From Oscillospiraceae bacterium (GTDB lineage: Bacteria; Bacillota; Clostridia; Oscillospirales; Oscillospiraceae), in NCBI GenBank assembly GCA_031272845.1, contig JAISTA010000132.1, positions 1-10,334 of the forward strand: DNA of 10,334 nucleotides, read 5' to 3'. Made by a program: the position numbers and the translations under genes. The notes below the pieces were generated by a model that saw only the letters and a program-made list of their open reading frames with translations, had not been told where the DNA came from and ran no database searches. Below are positions 1 to 6,606 of the stretch, one piece after another. Each line of letters starts with the position of its first letter. Positions within the stretch are counted from its first letter, which is position 1.

Positions 1-41
1 TATATGCCTGCTTGAATTGCGGTCATTCCTGGCACGATTAG
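1..41 (+). CDS. Possible C-terminal end of a convergent gene with a zinc-ribbon tail (partial)
   Basis: Frame 3 of the plus strand reads YACLNCGHSWHD and then a TAG stop at 39-41. The CxxCGHxW pattern resembles the last zinc-ribbon knuckle at the end of many small zinc-ribbon proteins. Only 12 codons are in the window, so neither the family nor the function can be named. Support comes from the neighbouring hairpin at 77-109, which has U-tracts in both directions, as expected between two convergent genes. A chance open stretch of this length is quite possible. Confidence 0.3.
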   Translation, partial: YACLNCGHSWHD

Positions 42-76
42 GACTTTTACATAGCCTATCCCTACACCTACAACAC

Positions 77-109
77 AAAAAAAGGACGGCTTAAGCCGTC
101 CTTTTTCTT
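77..109. terminator. Bidirectional intrinsic terminator downstream of tsf
   Basis: A perfect 7-bp GC-rich stem (GGACGGC at 84-90, GCCGTCC at 95-101) closes a TTAA loop. It has an A-run before it (77-83) and a T-run after it (102-106). On the minus strand the transcript ends with seven U residues after the stem, about 30 bases past the tsf stop codon. On the plus strand the run of five T gives a second exit, so the same hairpin can end a convergent transcript. Confidence 0.93.
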
Positions 110-128
110 ACCCGCGTTCGCGGTGCTC

Positions 129-1061
129 TTACTTCACCAGCTTCGCGATCTCATCCGCGAAATTCTCCTGCTTCTTCTCAATTCCCTCGCCCTTTTCAAA
201 GCGCACGAACGAGTTTACAGCAATCTTGCCGCCGAGCTTTTTGGCGGTTTCCTCAACAACCTTGCCGACTGAGAGCTTGTTGTCCTTGACAAACGGCTGA
301 TTCAGCAGACAAATTTCCTCATAGAACTTGTTGATACGCCCCGCGACCTTTTTCTCGGCAATCGCGCGGGATTTCTCCTCGTCAATGCCCTTGGCACGGT
401 TTTCCTCCATAGCAAGTGTCAGCTGAATCTCGCGCTCCTTTTCGAGCTCTGAGGCCTCAACCTCGGCGCTTGTCAGGTACAAGGGACGCATTGCGGCAAT
501 CTGCATTGCAATGTCGCGGCCCAACTCAATCGCCGGCGCGGTGTCCGCGAGCCCCTCAATAGTGAGGTTTACGAGCACGCCGATTTTGCCGCCCGCATGA
601 ACGTAGGCGATGCTTGTGCCCGTTGCCTTGCGTGCAAAGCGGCGCACGGAGATATTCTCGCCGATAACAAGCACCATTTCCTGCTGCTGCTCGCGCACCG
701 TGCGGCTCGTTCCGGGGAACGTCGCGGCAAAAAGCGCGTCCAAATCGGCCGGGTTCTCCTTTGCGACGGCCTCGGCAACGCCCTTTACAAAGTCAACAAA
801 CTTCTCGTTTTTCGCGACAAAATCGGTCTCGGCGTTAACCTCAACCGCAACGCCGACGCCGTCGTAAACGTCGGCAAAGGCGATTCCCTCGGCCGCAATG
901 CGGTCCGCCTTTTTCTGCGCGGCGGCAAGTCCCTTTTCGCGGAGCCAGTCGCGCGCCTTGTCAACATCGCCGTCGGAGGCCTCGAGAGCCTTTTTGCAGT
1001 CCATCATTCCAACGCCGGTCATTTCACGTAAATTTTTAACATCAACAGCTGTAAAAGCCAT
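129..1061 (-). CDS. tsf: Translation elongation factor Ts (EF-Ts)
   Basis: EF-Ts is the cytoplasmic guanine-nucleotide exchange factor that strips GDP from EF-Tu so that EF-Tu can reload with GTP. The 310-residue product starts with the UBA-like N-terminal domain (about residues 3-43, VKNLREMTGVGMMDCKKALE). It then carries the conserved NAETDFVAKNE motif at about 76-86. Asp80 and Phe81 match the E. coli residues that push into EF-Tu. The rest is the core and a coiled-coil-like charged region (about 200-240). The length fits Bacillota forms, slightly longer than the 283 residues of E. coli. The ATG at 1059-1061 is preceded by AAGGAG at 1069-1074, seven to eight bases upstream. It sits 35 bases after rpsB, so the two genes are almost surely co-transcribed, and the terminator at 77-109 ends the operon. 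No anomaly seen. Confidence 0.98.
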   Translation of the reverse strand: MAFTAVDVKNLREMTGVGMMDCKKALEASDGDVDKARDWLREKGLAAAQKKADRIAAEGIAFADVYDGVGVAVEVNAETDFVAKNEKFVDFVKGVAEAVAKENPADLDALFAATFPGTSRTVREQQQEMVLVIGENISVRRFARKATGTSIAYVHAGGKIGVLVNLTIEGLADTAPAIELGRDIAMQIAAMRPLYLTSAEVEASELEKEREIQLTLAMEENRAKGIDEEKSRAIAEKKVAGRINKFYEEICLLNQPFVKDNKLSVGKVVEETAKKLGGKIAVNSFVRFEKGEGIEKKQENFADEIAKLVK

Positions 1062-1096
1062 AGTAATTCTCCTTAAAGCTTATTTTTTCGCGCCTT

Positions 1097-1876
1097 TTAT
1101 TCGGCACCGTCCGCATTCGGGGCGGCTTCCTCAGTCTCGTCCGCAACCGGAGCCTCAACCGGGGCTGCTTCCTTCTCAAGCTCAACAATATCCTCACCCT
1201 GACGACCCTCGAGAAATGCCGAGGCCATAGCGGAGGAAATCAGGCGAATCGCGCGAATCGCGTCGTCGTTTCCGGGGATAACGTAGTCGATCTCGTCCGG
1301 GTCGCAGTTTGTGTCTACAATCGCGATTATCGGAATACCGAGCTTGCGCGCTTCGGCAACCGCGTTGTGCTCCTTTTCGGGGTCAACGATGAACAGCGCG
1401 GAGGGCAGCTTTTCCATCGTCTTAACGCCGCCAAGGTATTTTTCGAGCTTTGAGATCTCGTTTGTGAGCTTTATAACTTCCTTTTTCGGAAGCATATCAA
1501 ACGTCCCGTCCTCCTCCATTTTGCGGAGCTGAGCAAGACGCGAAACGCGCGTGCGCATTGTCTTGAAGTTTGTCAGCATTCCGCCGAGCCAGCGGGAATT
1601 GACGTAGTACTGCCCGATACGCGAGGCCTCCTCGCGAATTGCGTCCTGCGCCTGCTTTTTGGTGCCGACAAAAAGAATCGAGCCGCCGTTTTCGGAGATT
1701 GTCTTAACGACGTTGTACGCCGTGTCGATAAACTTCACCGTCTGGTGCAGGTCGATAATGTAGATTCCGTTGCGCTCCATATAAATGTACTGACCCATTT
1801 TAGGATTCCAACGGCGCGTCTGGTGTCCGAAGTGCACTCCTGCTTCTAGCAGGTTTTTCATTGATACTACCGGCAT
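1097..1876 (-). CDS. rpsB: 30S ribosomal protein S2
   Basis: S2 binds late to the 30S subunit near the platform and helps hold S1 and the Shine-Dalgarno duplex. The 259-residue protein has the N-terminal S2 signature (KNLLEAGVHFGHQTRRWNPK, about residues 7-26, then YIYMERNGIYIIDLHQT). The GGMLTNF segment is at about 98-104. The second signature (IVDTNCDPDEIDYVIPGNDD) is at about 186-205. A coiled-coil stretch lies near 108-150, and the C-terminus is an acidic Ala/Glu/Pro tail (last ~25 residues), common in Bacillota S2. The ATG at 1874-1876 follows AAGGAA at 1884-1889. tsf starts 35 bases after its stop, the classic rpsB-tsf pair. Expression is probably driven from the promoters and structured leader upstream (about 1877-2112). 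Confidence 0.98.
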   Translation of the reverse strand: MPVVSMKNLLEAGVHFGHQTRRWNPKMGQYIYMERNGIYIIDLHQTVKFIDTAYNVVKTISENGGSILFVGTKKQAQDAIREEASRIGQYYVNSRWLGGMLTNFKTMRTRVSRLAQLRKMEEDGTFDMLPKKEVIKLTNEISKLEKYLGGVKTMEKLPSALFIVDPEKEHNAVAEARKLGIPIIAIVDTNCDPDEIDYVIPGNDDAIRAIRLISSAMASAFLEGRQGEDIVELEKEAAPVEAPVADETEEAAPNADGAE

Positions 1877-1999
1877 TTTTTGTTTCCTTCTTTATATTAG
1901 TTTTACCGCCGGCAGGCTCAGGTTCCGGGAACGGGGAAAACCCCGCACAGCCCGAAAAAACACCCGCCGTGAGTATTTTTGCGCGTTTGCTCACAAACG
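1877..1999 (-). promoter_or_regulatory. Candidate structured 5' leader of rpsB
   Basis: If transcription starts near 1999, rpsB has a leader of about 120 bases. It contains several possible hairpins read on the minus strand: GTTTG-TGAG-CAAAC near the 5' end; a competing GTGAG/CTCAC pairing that would disrupt it; and a two-tier stem with outer CGGG (1951-1954) / CCCG (1926-1929) and inner CGGGG (1941-1945) / CCCCG (1932-1936) closing a TTTT loop. A U6 run (1955-1960) lies before, not after, the last stem, so this is not a normal terminator. S2 is known to repress its own mRNA through leader structures in other bacteria. That this leader does so is inference. Confidence 0.4.
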
Positions 2000-2005
2000 T
2001 GCCTA

Positions 2006-2011
2006 ATTATA
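2006..2011 (-). promoter_or_regulatory. Proximal candidate promoter of rpsB-tsf (-10 box TATAAT)
   Basis: The minus strand reads a perfect sigma-A -10 hexamer TATAAT at 2011-2006, which places a start near 1999. The -35 is poor: the nearest fair match, TTGCTG, would lie 20 bases upstream, longer than the usual 17. The box sits in an AT-rich patch of the rpsB upstream gap, which supports a promoter, but the missing -35 keeps confidence moderate. Confidence 0.4.
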
Positions 2012-2083
2012 ATAGCAAAAACCGTCACATTCAGCAAGCGGAATGCGCCGGTTAAGTCGTTTTGTTATAAATCATCGCAATAT

Positions 2084-2112
2084 ATTACAAATGTTTGCGT
2101 CTCTATTGTCAA
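2084..2112 (-). promoter_or_regulatory. Distal candidate promoter of rpsB-tsf (TTGACA / TGTAAT)
   Basis: The minus strand has a perfect -35 hexamer TTGACA at 2112-2107, a 17-base spacer, and TGTAAT at 2089-2084 as the -10 (five of six matches to TATAAT). An overlapping TAATAT two bases further is an alternative at a 19-base spacing. The element begins about 26 bases after the cysteine desulfurase stop. No U-tract terminator separates the two genes, so rpsB may also receive read-through. Confidence 0.5.
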
Positions 2113-2137
2113 GCGTGTTTCGGTGGCTCACAGTTGT

Positions 2138-3292
2138 TTACATTCTATTTTCAGAACGTATTTCCGCAATTATTAACGGCAATTTGTTTATAATTGTGTC
2201 TATTTCTTCTTCCGTATTATATTCGGAAAGAGATATTCTTAATGTTCCGAAGGATATACCCTCATCATACCCCATCGCAGCTAATACATGAGAAGCCTCC
2301 TTCGAGGAGGCGGAGCAAGCCGAGCCCGAGCTTGCGCAAATTCCGTGTTCGTTCAATTTATTTACTATAAACACAGCTTGCTCAATCCCCTCAAAGATGA
2401 AAGAGGCAAGTCCGGGAAGGCGGTTTACCGGATCCCCCGTAAGATACGCGCCGGGAATTTTAATAACATTTTCTATTAGCTTGTCCCTGTTCGCGGTGAT
2501 TTTTCTGATGTTTTCCGGTAAATTTTCCGTTCCGTCTTTTATCGCCGCCGCCATTCCGACAATTCCCGGTATATTCTCGGTTCCTGACCGGCAGCCTTTT
2601 TCTTGCCCGCCACCCGTCAAGTACGGCGGCGGCAATAACGACAATTTTGAAAATAACGCGCCAACGCCTTTAGGTCCATGAAATTTATGCGCCGACATCG
2701 AAAGCAAATCAACGCCTAAAGTGCGTACATTAACGGGTATGTGTGAAACGGCCTGAACAGCGTCGGTATGAAATACAATACCGGCTTTATGCGCGGTATC
2801 GCAAAGCTCCTTGATGGGTAATATTGTTCCGACAACATTATTGGCAGTCATAATGCTAACCAATATTGTATCGCTGCGAATATTTTGCTTAAGCTGCTCC
2901 GCGGTTATTTGTCCGTACTTATCGGGCTTCAATAAAGTTACTTCAAGCCCGCGTTTTTGCAATTTCTCGCAGGTTTTCAGGACGGCATTATGCTCAATGG
3001 CTGTCGATATAATATGGCGGCCCTTATCGCGCTTTAATTCACAAACGGCGTTCAGCGCCCAATTATCGCTTTCAGTTCCGCCTGATGTAAAATAAATTTC
3101 ATTATTGTATGCGCCGATTGCCCGCGCAACCGTACGCCGGGAATTTTCCAAGGCTCTTTGCGCCTCTTGTCCCCGGCTGTGTACTGACGAGGGATTACCA
3201 TAGTTTTCTCGAAAATAAGGAAGCATTGCCTCTAACGCTTTTTCGGAAACCGCCGTAGTTGCGGAATTATCCACATAAATTGTGTTTTCCAT
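2138..3292 (-). CDS. Cysteine desulfurase, NifS/IscS family
   Basis: This PLP enzyme takes sulfur from L-cysteine as a persulfide and passes it to Fe-S cluster or thio-cofactor pathways. The 384 residues start IYVDNSATT, as in the family. His101 (AIEHNAV) should stack on PLP, Asp177 and Gln180 (HTDAVQ) bind the cofactor, and Lys203 in SMSAHKFHGPKGVG forms the Schiff base. Arg235 lies in RSGTEN. Cys326 in SSGSACSASS is the persulfide carrier, placed as in class I enzymes. I use the ATG at 3290-3292 because AAGAGG (3297-3302) stands just before it. A GTG at 3338-3340 keeps the frame open but has no ribosome site and adds 16 residues foreign to the family. The gene is AT-rich against its neighbours (17 of 60 G+C at 2161-2220, 39 of 60 at 3421-3480), which may mean acquisition. 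No IscU, ThiI or MnmA gene is visible, so the sulfur acceptor is unknown. Confidence 0.94.
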   Translation of the reverse strand: MENTIYVDNSATTAVSEKALEAMLPYFRENYGNPSSVHSRGQEAQRALENSRRTVARAIGAYNNEIYFTSGGTESDNWALNAVCELKRDKGRHIISTAIEHNAVLKTCEKLQKRGLEVTLLKPDKYGQITAEQLKQNIRSDTILVSIMTANNVVGTILPIKELCDTAHKAGIVFHTDAVQAVSHIPVNVRTLGVDLLSMSAHKFHGPKGVGALFSKLSLLPPPYLTGGGQEKGCRSGTENIPGIVGMAAAIKDGTENLPENIRKITANRDKLIENVIKIPGAYLTGDPVNRLPGLASFIFEGIEQAVFIVNKLNEHGICASSGSACSASSKEASHVLAAMGYDEGISFGTLRISLSEYNTEEEIDTIINKLPLIIAEIRSENRM

Positions 3293-3296
3293 TATG

Positions 3297-3302
3297 CCTC
3301 TT
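3297..3302 (-). promoter_or_regulatory. Ribosome binding site deciding the cysteine desulfurase start
   Basis: AAGAGG read on the minus strand lies four bases before the ATG at 3290-3292. The alternative in-frame GTG at 3338-3340, which overlaps the parC stop codon, has no purine-rich site upstream. This favours the shorter 384-residue product. Confidence 0.7.
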
Positions 3303-3336
3303 TGCCTAGGGGGTGTTTCGTCCGCACATCGAAAAA

Positions 3337-5574
3337 TCACAGCGTCTGCTGGCTGTAGCCCCTGTCCTCGAGCGCAAGCTCCGCGCCTGAGGCGGGAATT
3401 GCCTTTGCAAGATAGCGCTTTATGTCCCCGAGCGCAGTGTCCTCCGCAAAGGCGGCGGTCTTCAGCCGCGCGTTTTTGCGCAGGCGCATTGTCTGAATGC
3501 CCTGCGTCGTGCGCGTCGGCTTCGGCTCAAGGTATGCCGTTGTGATGACAACGCACCGTCCATCCGTCGAGAAGAGCGCGACCTCGCGCTCAGCCTTCAG
3601 CTCAAGAAACGCGACGGCCGGCGACAGGTCGGAATACGCCTTTGTCAGCTTGCGGCGGTTTTGCTTTGTCTCGTAGGACGATACGGAAACGCGGGCGCCT
3701 TTGCCGTTTTCAAAGAAAATCATCAGGCTGCCGGTATAGTCCTCTGTGTCGCAGACGAAAACGACTCTCTCGTCCGGCTCAAATTCAAGCACGGACGGCA
3801 AGAATTCGCCGAGTGACGAGGCCTTTGTGTCCGGCAAATCGGCCAGCTTGTACTTGTAGCAGTTCTGCTTGTCCGTGAACACAAGCAGGTCGTTTTTGTT
3901 CGCACTCTCAAATTCACGCGCAAGCTCGTCGCCGTCCTTGAATTTTTGGTCTGAGGCCATTTGCAGGGATTTTTTCGTGATTTTCTTGATGTACCCCTCC
4001 TGCGAAACAAAAACCGTAACAGGATAGTCCGGCGTCGAATCCTCAATCAGCACCTCGGCTTCAGAAAAGTCCGATATTATCGCGGTTTTTCTGGGCTGGC
4101 CATATTTCTTGTCAACCGCGCGCAGCTCGTCTGAAATTATCGACTTTACGCGCTGCGGCTTTTCGAGAATGTCCTTTAGGTTCGCAATCGCGGCCTCAAG
4201 CTCCGAAATTTCGTTTGTGCGGTTGATTATGTACTCGCGGTTTATGTTGCGCAGACGAATTTCCGCGATATAGTCCGCCTGCGCCTCATCTATGCCAAAC
4301 CCGATCATCAGGTTCGGCAGAACCTCGCTTTCCGCCTCTGTTTCGCGAATTATCGATATTGCGCGGTCTATGTCGAGCAGAATCTTGCGCAGTCCGTAGA
4401 GCAGGTGCAGCTTTTGGTTCTTTTTTTCAAGGTCAGACCGGACGCGCCGGCGCACGCATTCCATACGCCACGCCGTCCACTCGCGCAGTATCCCGCGCAC
4501 GCCGAGAACCTGCGGAATACCGTTTATCAGGATGTTGAAGTTGCAGCCGAAGGAGTCCTGCAGCGGAGTTAGCTTGAACAGCTTTTGCATCAGCGCGTCG
4601 GGATCCGTGCCGCGCTTTAAGTCAAGCGCGATTTTCAGACCGGAAAGCGCCGTTTCGTCACGCGCATCGGAAATTTCGCGGATTTTTCCCGACTTAATCA
4701 GCTCCGCGATTTTGTCTATGATTGCTTCGGAGGTCGTCGTATACGGTATCTCCGTGATTTCAATAATGTTTTCCTTAGGCACGTATGACCATTTTGCCCG
4801 AACGCGAATTCCGCCGCGTCCGTCCTCATAAACGCGCTCCATTTCCTCACGGTTATACAAAAGCTCGCCGCCTGTCGGAAAATCAGGCGCGGGCATAACG
4901 GAAAGCAGGTCGCACCGCTCGTTTTTCATATACTCAATGGCGGCGCGGCACACCTCGGACAGGTTGAACCCGCAGATGTTCGACGCCATACCAACCGCGA
5001 TTCCGATATTCGCCGAAACCAGAATATTCGGAAATGTCGTCGGCAAAAGCGTCGGCTCTTTTGTTGAGGAGTCGTAGTTGTCAACAAAATCTACGGTGTT
5101 CTTGTCAATATCGCGGAAAATCTCCGTACATATCTGTGCGAGCTTTGCCTCCGTATAACGCGAGGCGGCATAGGCCGTGTCGCGCGAGTACGCCTTGCCG
5201 AAGTTGCCCTTGGAGTCGACAAACGGCGCGAGAAGCGCCTCGTATCCCCGGGACAGGCGCACCATCGTCTCGTAAATCGCCGAATCTCCGTGCGGGTTAA
5301 GGCGCATTGTCTGCCCGACGATGTTGGCCGACTTTGTGCGCCCGCCGGTGAGCAGCCCCATACGGTACATCGTGTAAAGGAGCTTGCGGTGCGAGGGCTT
5401 AAAGCCGTCTATCTCCGGTATCGCGCGGGACACGATTACGCTCATCGCGTAAGGCATATAGTTCGTCTCGAGCGTCTGTGTAATCGGCTGATTCAGCGTC
5501 TCCCTGTGCAGGCCGAAAATGTTCGGATTCTCATTACGGTTTTTGGATGAAGTTTTTGGTGTTTGTTTTGGCAT
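3337..5574 (-). CDS. parC: Type IIA topoisomerase subunit A (topoisomerase IV ParC-like)
   Basis: This is the breakage-reunion subunit of a type II topoisomerase, partner of the ParE-like protein at 7060-9051. It cuts both strands of one duplex to pass another through. Of 745 residues, about 30-490 form the catalytic core. SRAIPEIDGFKPSHRKLLYTM lies near 49-69, and Arg139-Tyr140 in AASRYTEAKL carry the active-site tyrosine. The quinolone-contact segment HGDSAIYE (95-102) keeps Ser98 and Glu102, so no classic resistance change is seen. About 500-745 is a beta-pinwheel-like C-terminal domain (FVSQEGYIKKITKKSL, VFTDKQNCYKY, TQGIQTMRL). The GyrA box (QRRGGKG type) expected after the first blade is missing, which favours decatenation or relaxation over supercoiling. 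The start ATG at 5572-5574 has only GGA as a ribosome site. Residues 1-28 match the start of the HAD protein. It lies 62 bases after the HAD gene. It could be called a second gyrA by some pipelines. Confidence 0.93.
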   Translation of the reverse strand: MPKQTPKTSSKNRNENPNIFGLHRETLNQPITQTLETNYMPYAMSVIVSRAIPEIDGFKPSHRKLLYTMYRMGLLTGGRTKSANIVGQTMRLNPHGDSAIYETMVRLSRGYEALLAPFVDSKGNFGKAYSRDTAYAASRYTEAKLAQICTEIFRDIDKNTVDFVDNYDSSTKEPTLLPTTFPNILVSANIGIAVGMASNICGFNLSEVCRAAIEYMKNERCDLLSVMPAPDFPTGGELLYNREEMERVYEDGRGGIRVRAKWSYVPKENIIEITEIPYTTTSEAIIDKIAELIKSGKIREISDARDETALSGLKIALDLKRGTDPDALMQKLFKLTPLQDSFGCNFNILINGIPQVLGVRGILREWTAWRMECVRRRVRSDLEKKNQKLHLLYGLRKILLDIDRAISIIRETEAESEVLPNLMIGFGIDEAQADYIAEIRLRNINREYIINRTNEISELEAAIANLKDILEKPQRVKSIISDELRAVDKKYGQPRKTAIISDFSEAEVLIEDSTPDYPVTVFVSQEGYIKKITKKSLQMASDQKFKDGDELAREFESANKNDLLVFTDKQNCYKYKLADLPDTKASSLGEFLPSVLEFEPDERVVFVCDTEDYTGSLMIFFENGKGARVSVSSYETKQNRRKLTKAYSDLSPAVAFLELKAEREVALFSTDGRCVVITTAYLEPKPTRTTQGIQTMRLRKNARLKTAAFAEDTALGDIKRYLAKAIPASGAELALEDRGYSQQTL
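5491..5574 (-). repeat. Shared 28-codon start module, copy 1 (parC N-terminus)
   Basis: The first 28 codons of parC align without gaps to the first 28 codons of the HAD gene (copy at 6297-6380), both beginning at the ATG. By hand count 18 of 28 residues and about 60 of 84 bases agree. Shared blocks include SSKNR at 9-13, PN at 17-18, FGL at 20-22 and ETLN at 25-28. Similarity is not apparent upstream of the ATG or past codon 28, where the conserved topoisomerase core begins. Confidence 0.75.
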
Positions 5575-5636
5575 TTTTTCCGTTGTGTATTGTGTCTGGT
5601 TATGATTCTATAATGGGCTTGCGTAAATTGGGCGGG

Positions 5637-6380
5637 CTACTGGCGGAACAAATCCAACACGCCGCTCACGCTCGCCAGAACGGGTACTCCGTTTTGCAAC
5701 AGCGACGCTCTGCCCTCGTGTCCGCACGCGACAAGCACGCAGTCCGCGCCAAGCTCCCGCGCGACCTCCGCGTCGTGCGACGTATCGCCTATTACGAGAA
5801 CGCGGGAGGTTTCCGCGCCGCTCAAATACTCTTTTGCGCGCTCTACCTTGCTGCCCGCGTAAATATCCGATATTCCGAGCACCGCTTCAAAATACGGCTC
5901 TATCGAAAACCGCCGCAGCTGCGAAAAAAGATTCTGCTGCTCGGATGCGGACAGGACTGTCTGCCGTGCGCCGTGCTCGGCCAGCGTTTGCAGAACCGTT
6001 TCAACGCCGGGATACAGGCGAATATCGCTGTCCTCGCTTTGGTACAGCGAAATGTACTCCTCCGCCAAGGCCTCAAAAGGCTCTTTTTCAAAATCAAAGC
6101 CTACTTTTTTGTAGTACTCAATAACCGGAAAGCAGAAAACGCTGCGGTACTGCTCCGTCCCGGATAGCTGCGGCAGTCCCCGCCGCGCGAGCATTGTGTT
6201 CATGCACCGAACGCACCAGTCAACGTCGTCTATAATGGTGCCGTTCCAGTCCCAGATTACGTGCTTGTATTTATTTGTACCGCCGGCGCTCACGCGGTTC
6301 AGCGTTTCGCCGCGCAGACCGAAGCTGTTCGGGGGCGGCGGACGGTTTTTGGAGGAACTTTTGGGTATTTGTCTGATCAT
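5637..6380 (-). CDS. HAD-superfamily hydrolase, phosphoglycolate phosphatase-like
   Basis: A cytoplasmic phosphatase of the haloacid dehalogenase superfamily; the substrate cannot be read from the sequence. From the ATG at 6378-6380 it has 247 residues. Motif I is VIWDWNGTIIDD with the nucleophile Asp44. The usual second Asp is Asn46, as in other IWDWNGT members. A helical cap follows (about 55-115). Motif II is VLSAS (Ser144/Ser146), motif III is Lys178 in GSKVERA, and motif IV is GDTSHD (Asp199, Asp203). The family core normally begins near KYKHVIWDWNG, so the first ~35 residues are extra: a module shared with parC. No clear ribosome site precedes the ATG. A GTG at 6291-6293 would give 218 residues, nearer the family length. 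The frame is open further upstream to 6629, but that would overlap the previous gene's end. Start uncertain, family sure. Confidence 0.88.
   Translation of the reverse strand: MIRQIPKSSSKNRPPPPNSFGLRGETLNRVSAGGTNKYKHVIWDWNGTIIDDVDWCVRCMNTMLARRGLPQLSGTEQYRSVFCFPVIEYYKKVGFDFEKEPFEALAEEYISLYQSEDSDIRLYPGVETVLQTLAEHGARQTVLSASEQQNLFSQLRRFSIEPYFEAVLGISDIYAGSKVERAKEYLSGAETSRVLVIGDTSHDAEVARELGADCVLVACGHEGRASLLQNGVPVLASVSGVLDLFRQ
6297..6380 (-). repeat. Shared 28-codon start module, copy 2 (HAD gene N-terminus)
   Basis: This is the partner of the copy at 5491-5574. The differences from parC cluster at codons 14-16, where this copy has a run of prolines (PPPP with codon 17) in place of Asn-Glu-Asn. Many differences elsewhere are third-base changes (CCA/CCC, TCA/TCC, GGC/GGT, GAG/GAA, AAT/AAC), which hints that the reading frame mattered after duplication. 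Confidence 0.75.
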
Positions 6381-6606
6381 TTGAATTATCAGTATCCGGG
6401 AAGGTATAGTAAACCGCTTGAAAAGCGTTACGGATTTGCGGGAATTTTTTTCGGATTGCAGAGAGGAGGACGCAGACGTGTCGCAACCCGGCAAGGATGA
6501 CAACACGGCAATGCGTAAGCCATCCGGTTTGCCGGGAGTAATCGTGTAGTCAGGTCGGCGCAGCCGCGTATATTGTCCCTGCACCGCGTGATGTTCGGGC
6601 CATAGC
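6381..6606. other. Gap between the membrane protein and HAD genes, 226 bases
   Basis: No complete gene is supported here. The minus strand stays open in the HAD frame through the whole gap, but without a ribosome site. It holds the possible metallophosphoesterase relic (6486-6569) and small hairpins with weak or no U-tracts, such as CGCTT/AAGCG at 6415-6427 and CGTGT/ACACG at 6477-6507. I see no convincing promoter for the HAD gene. Confidence 0.5.
6486..6569 (-). pseudogene. Possible relic of a metallophosphoesterase N-terminus
   Basis: In the frame that runs into the HAD gene, the minus strand encodes RLRRPDYTI, a short linker, and DGLRIAVLSSLPG. YkuE-like calcineurin-type metallophosphoesterases commonly carry a Y-T-[IV] stretch followed by DGLRI and the metal motif LSDLHG near the N-terminus. 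Here the two metal ligands of that motif, Asp and His, read Ser and Pro. There is no ribosome site, and the rest of the enzyme is absent before the HAD start module begins. It looks like a decayed, truncated remnant, but 28 codons are few and coincidence remains possible. Confidence 0.33.

Noticed and set aside
1926..1960. Intrinsic terminator in the gap upstream of rpsB
   Set aside because: The stem is strong, but on the minus strand the six-U run comes before it. It would work only for plus-strand transcription, for which there is no gene.
3293..3340. Upstream GTG start for the cysteine desulfurase, overlapping the parC stop as GTGA
   Set aside because: The overlap looks like translational coupling, but there is no ribosome site, and the 16 added residues are unlike the family. 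AAGAGG directly precedes the ATG at 3292.
5575..5636. Promoter for parC around TATAGAAT in the HAD-parC gap
   Set aside because: No acceptable -35 lies 16-18 bases upstream, and the gap is short enough for read-through from the HAD gene.
5547..6167. 206-codon open frame on the plus strand
   Set aside because: It runs antisense across the HAD gene, whose four catalytic motifs are clear. The plus-strand product resembles nothing and is rich in Arg/Leu/Ala, typical of an antisense frame.
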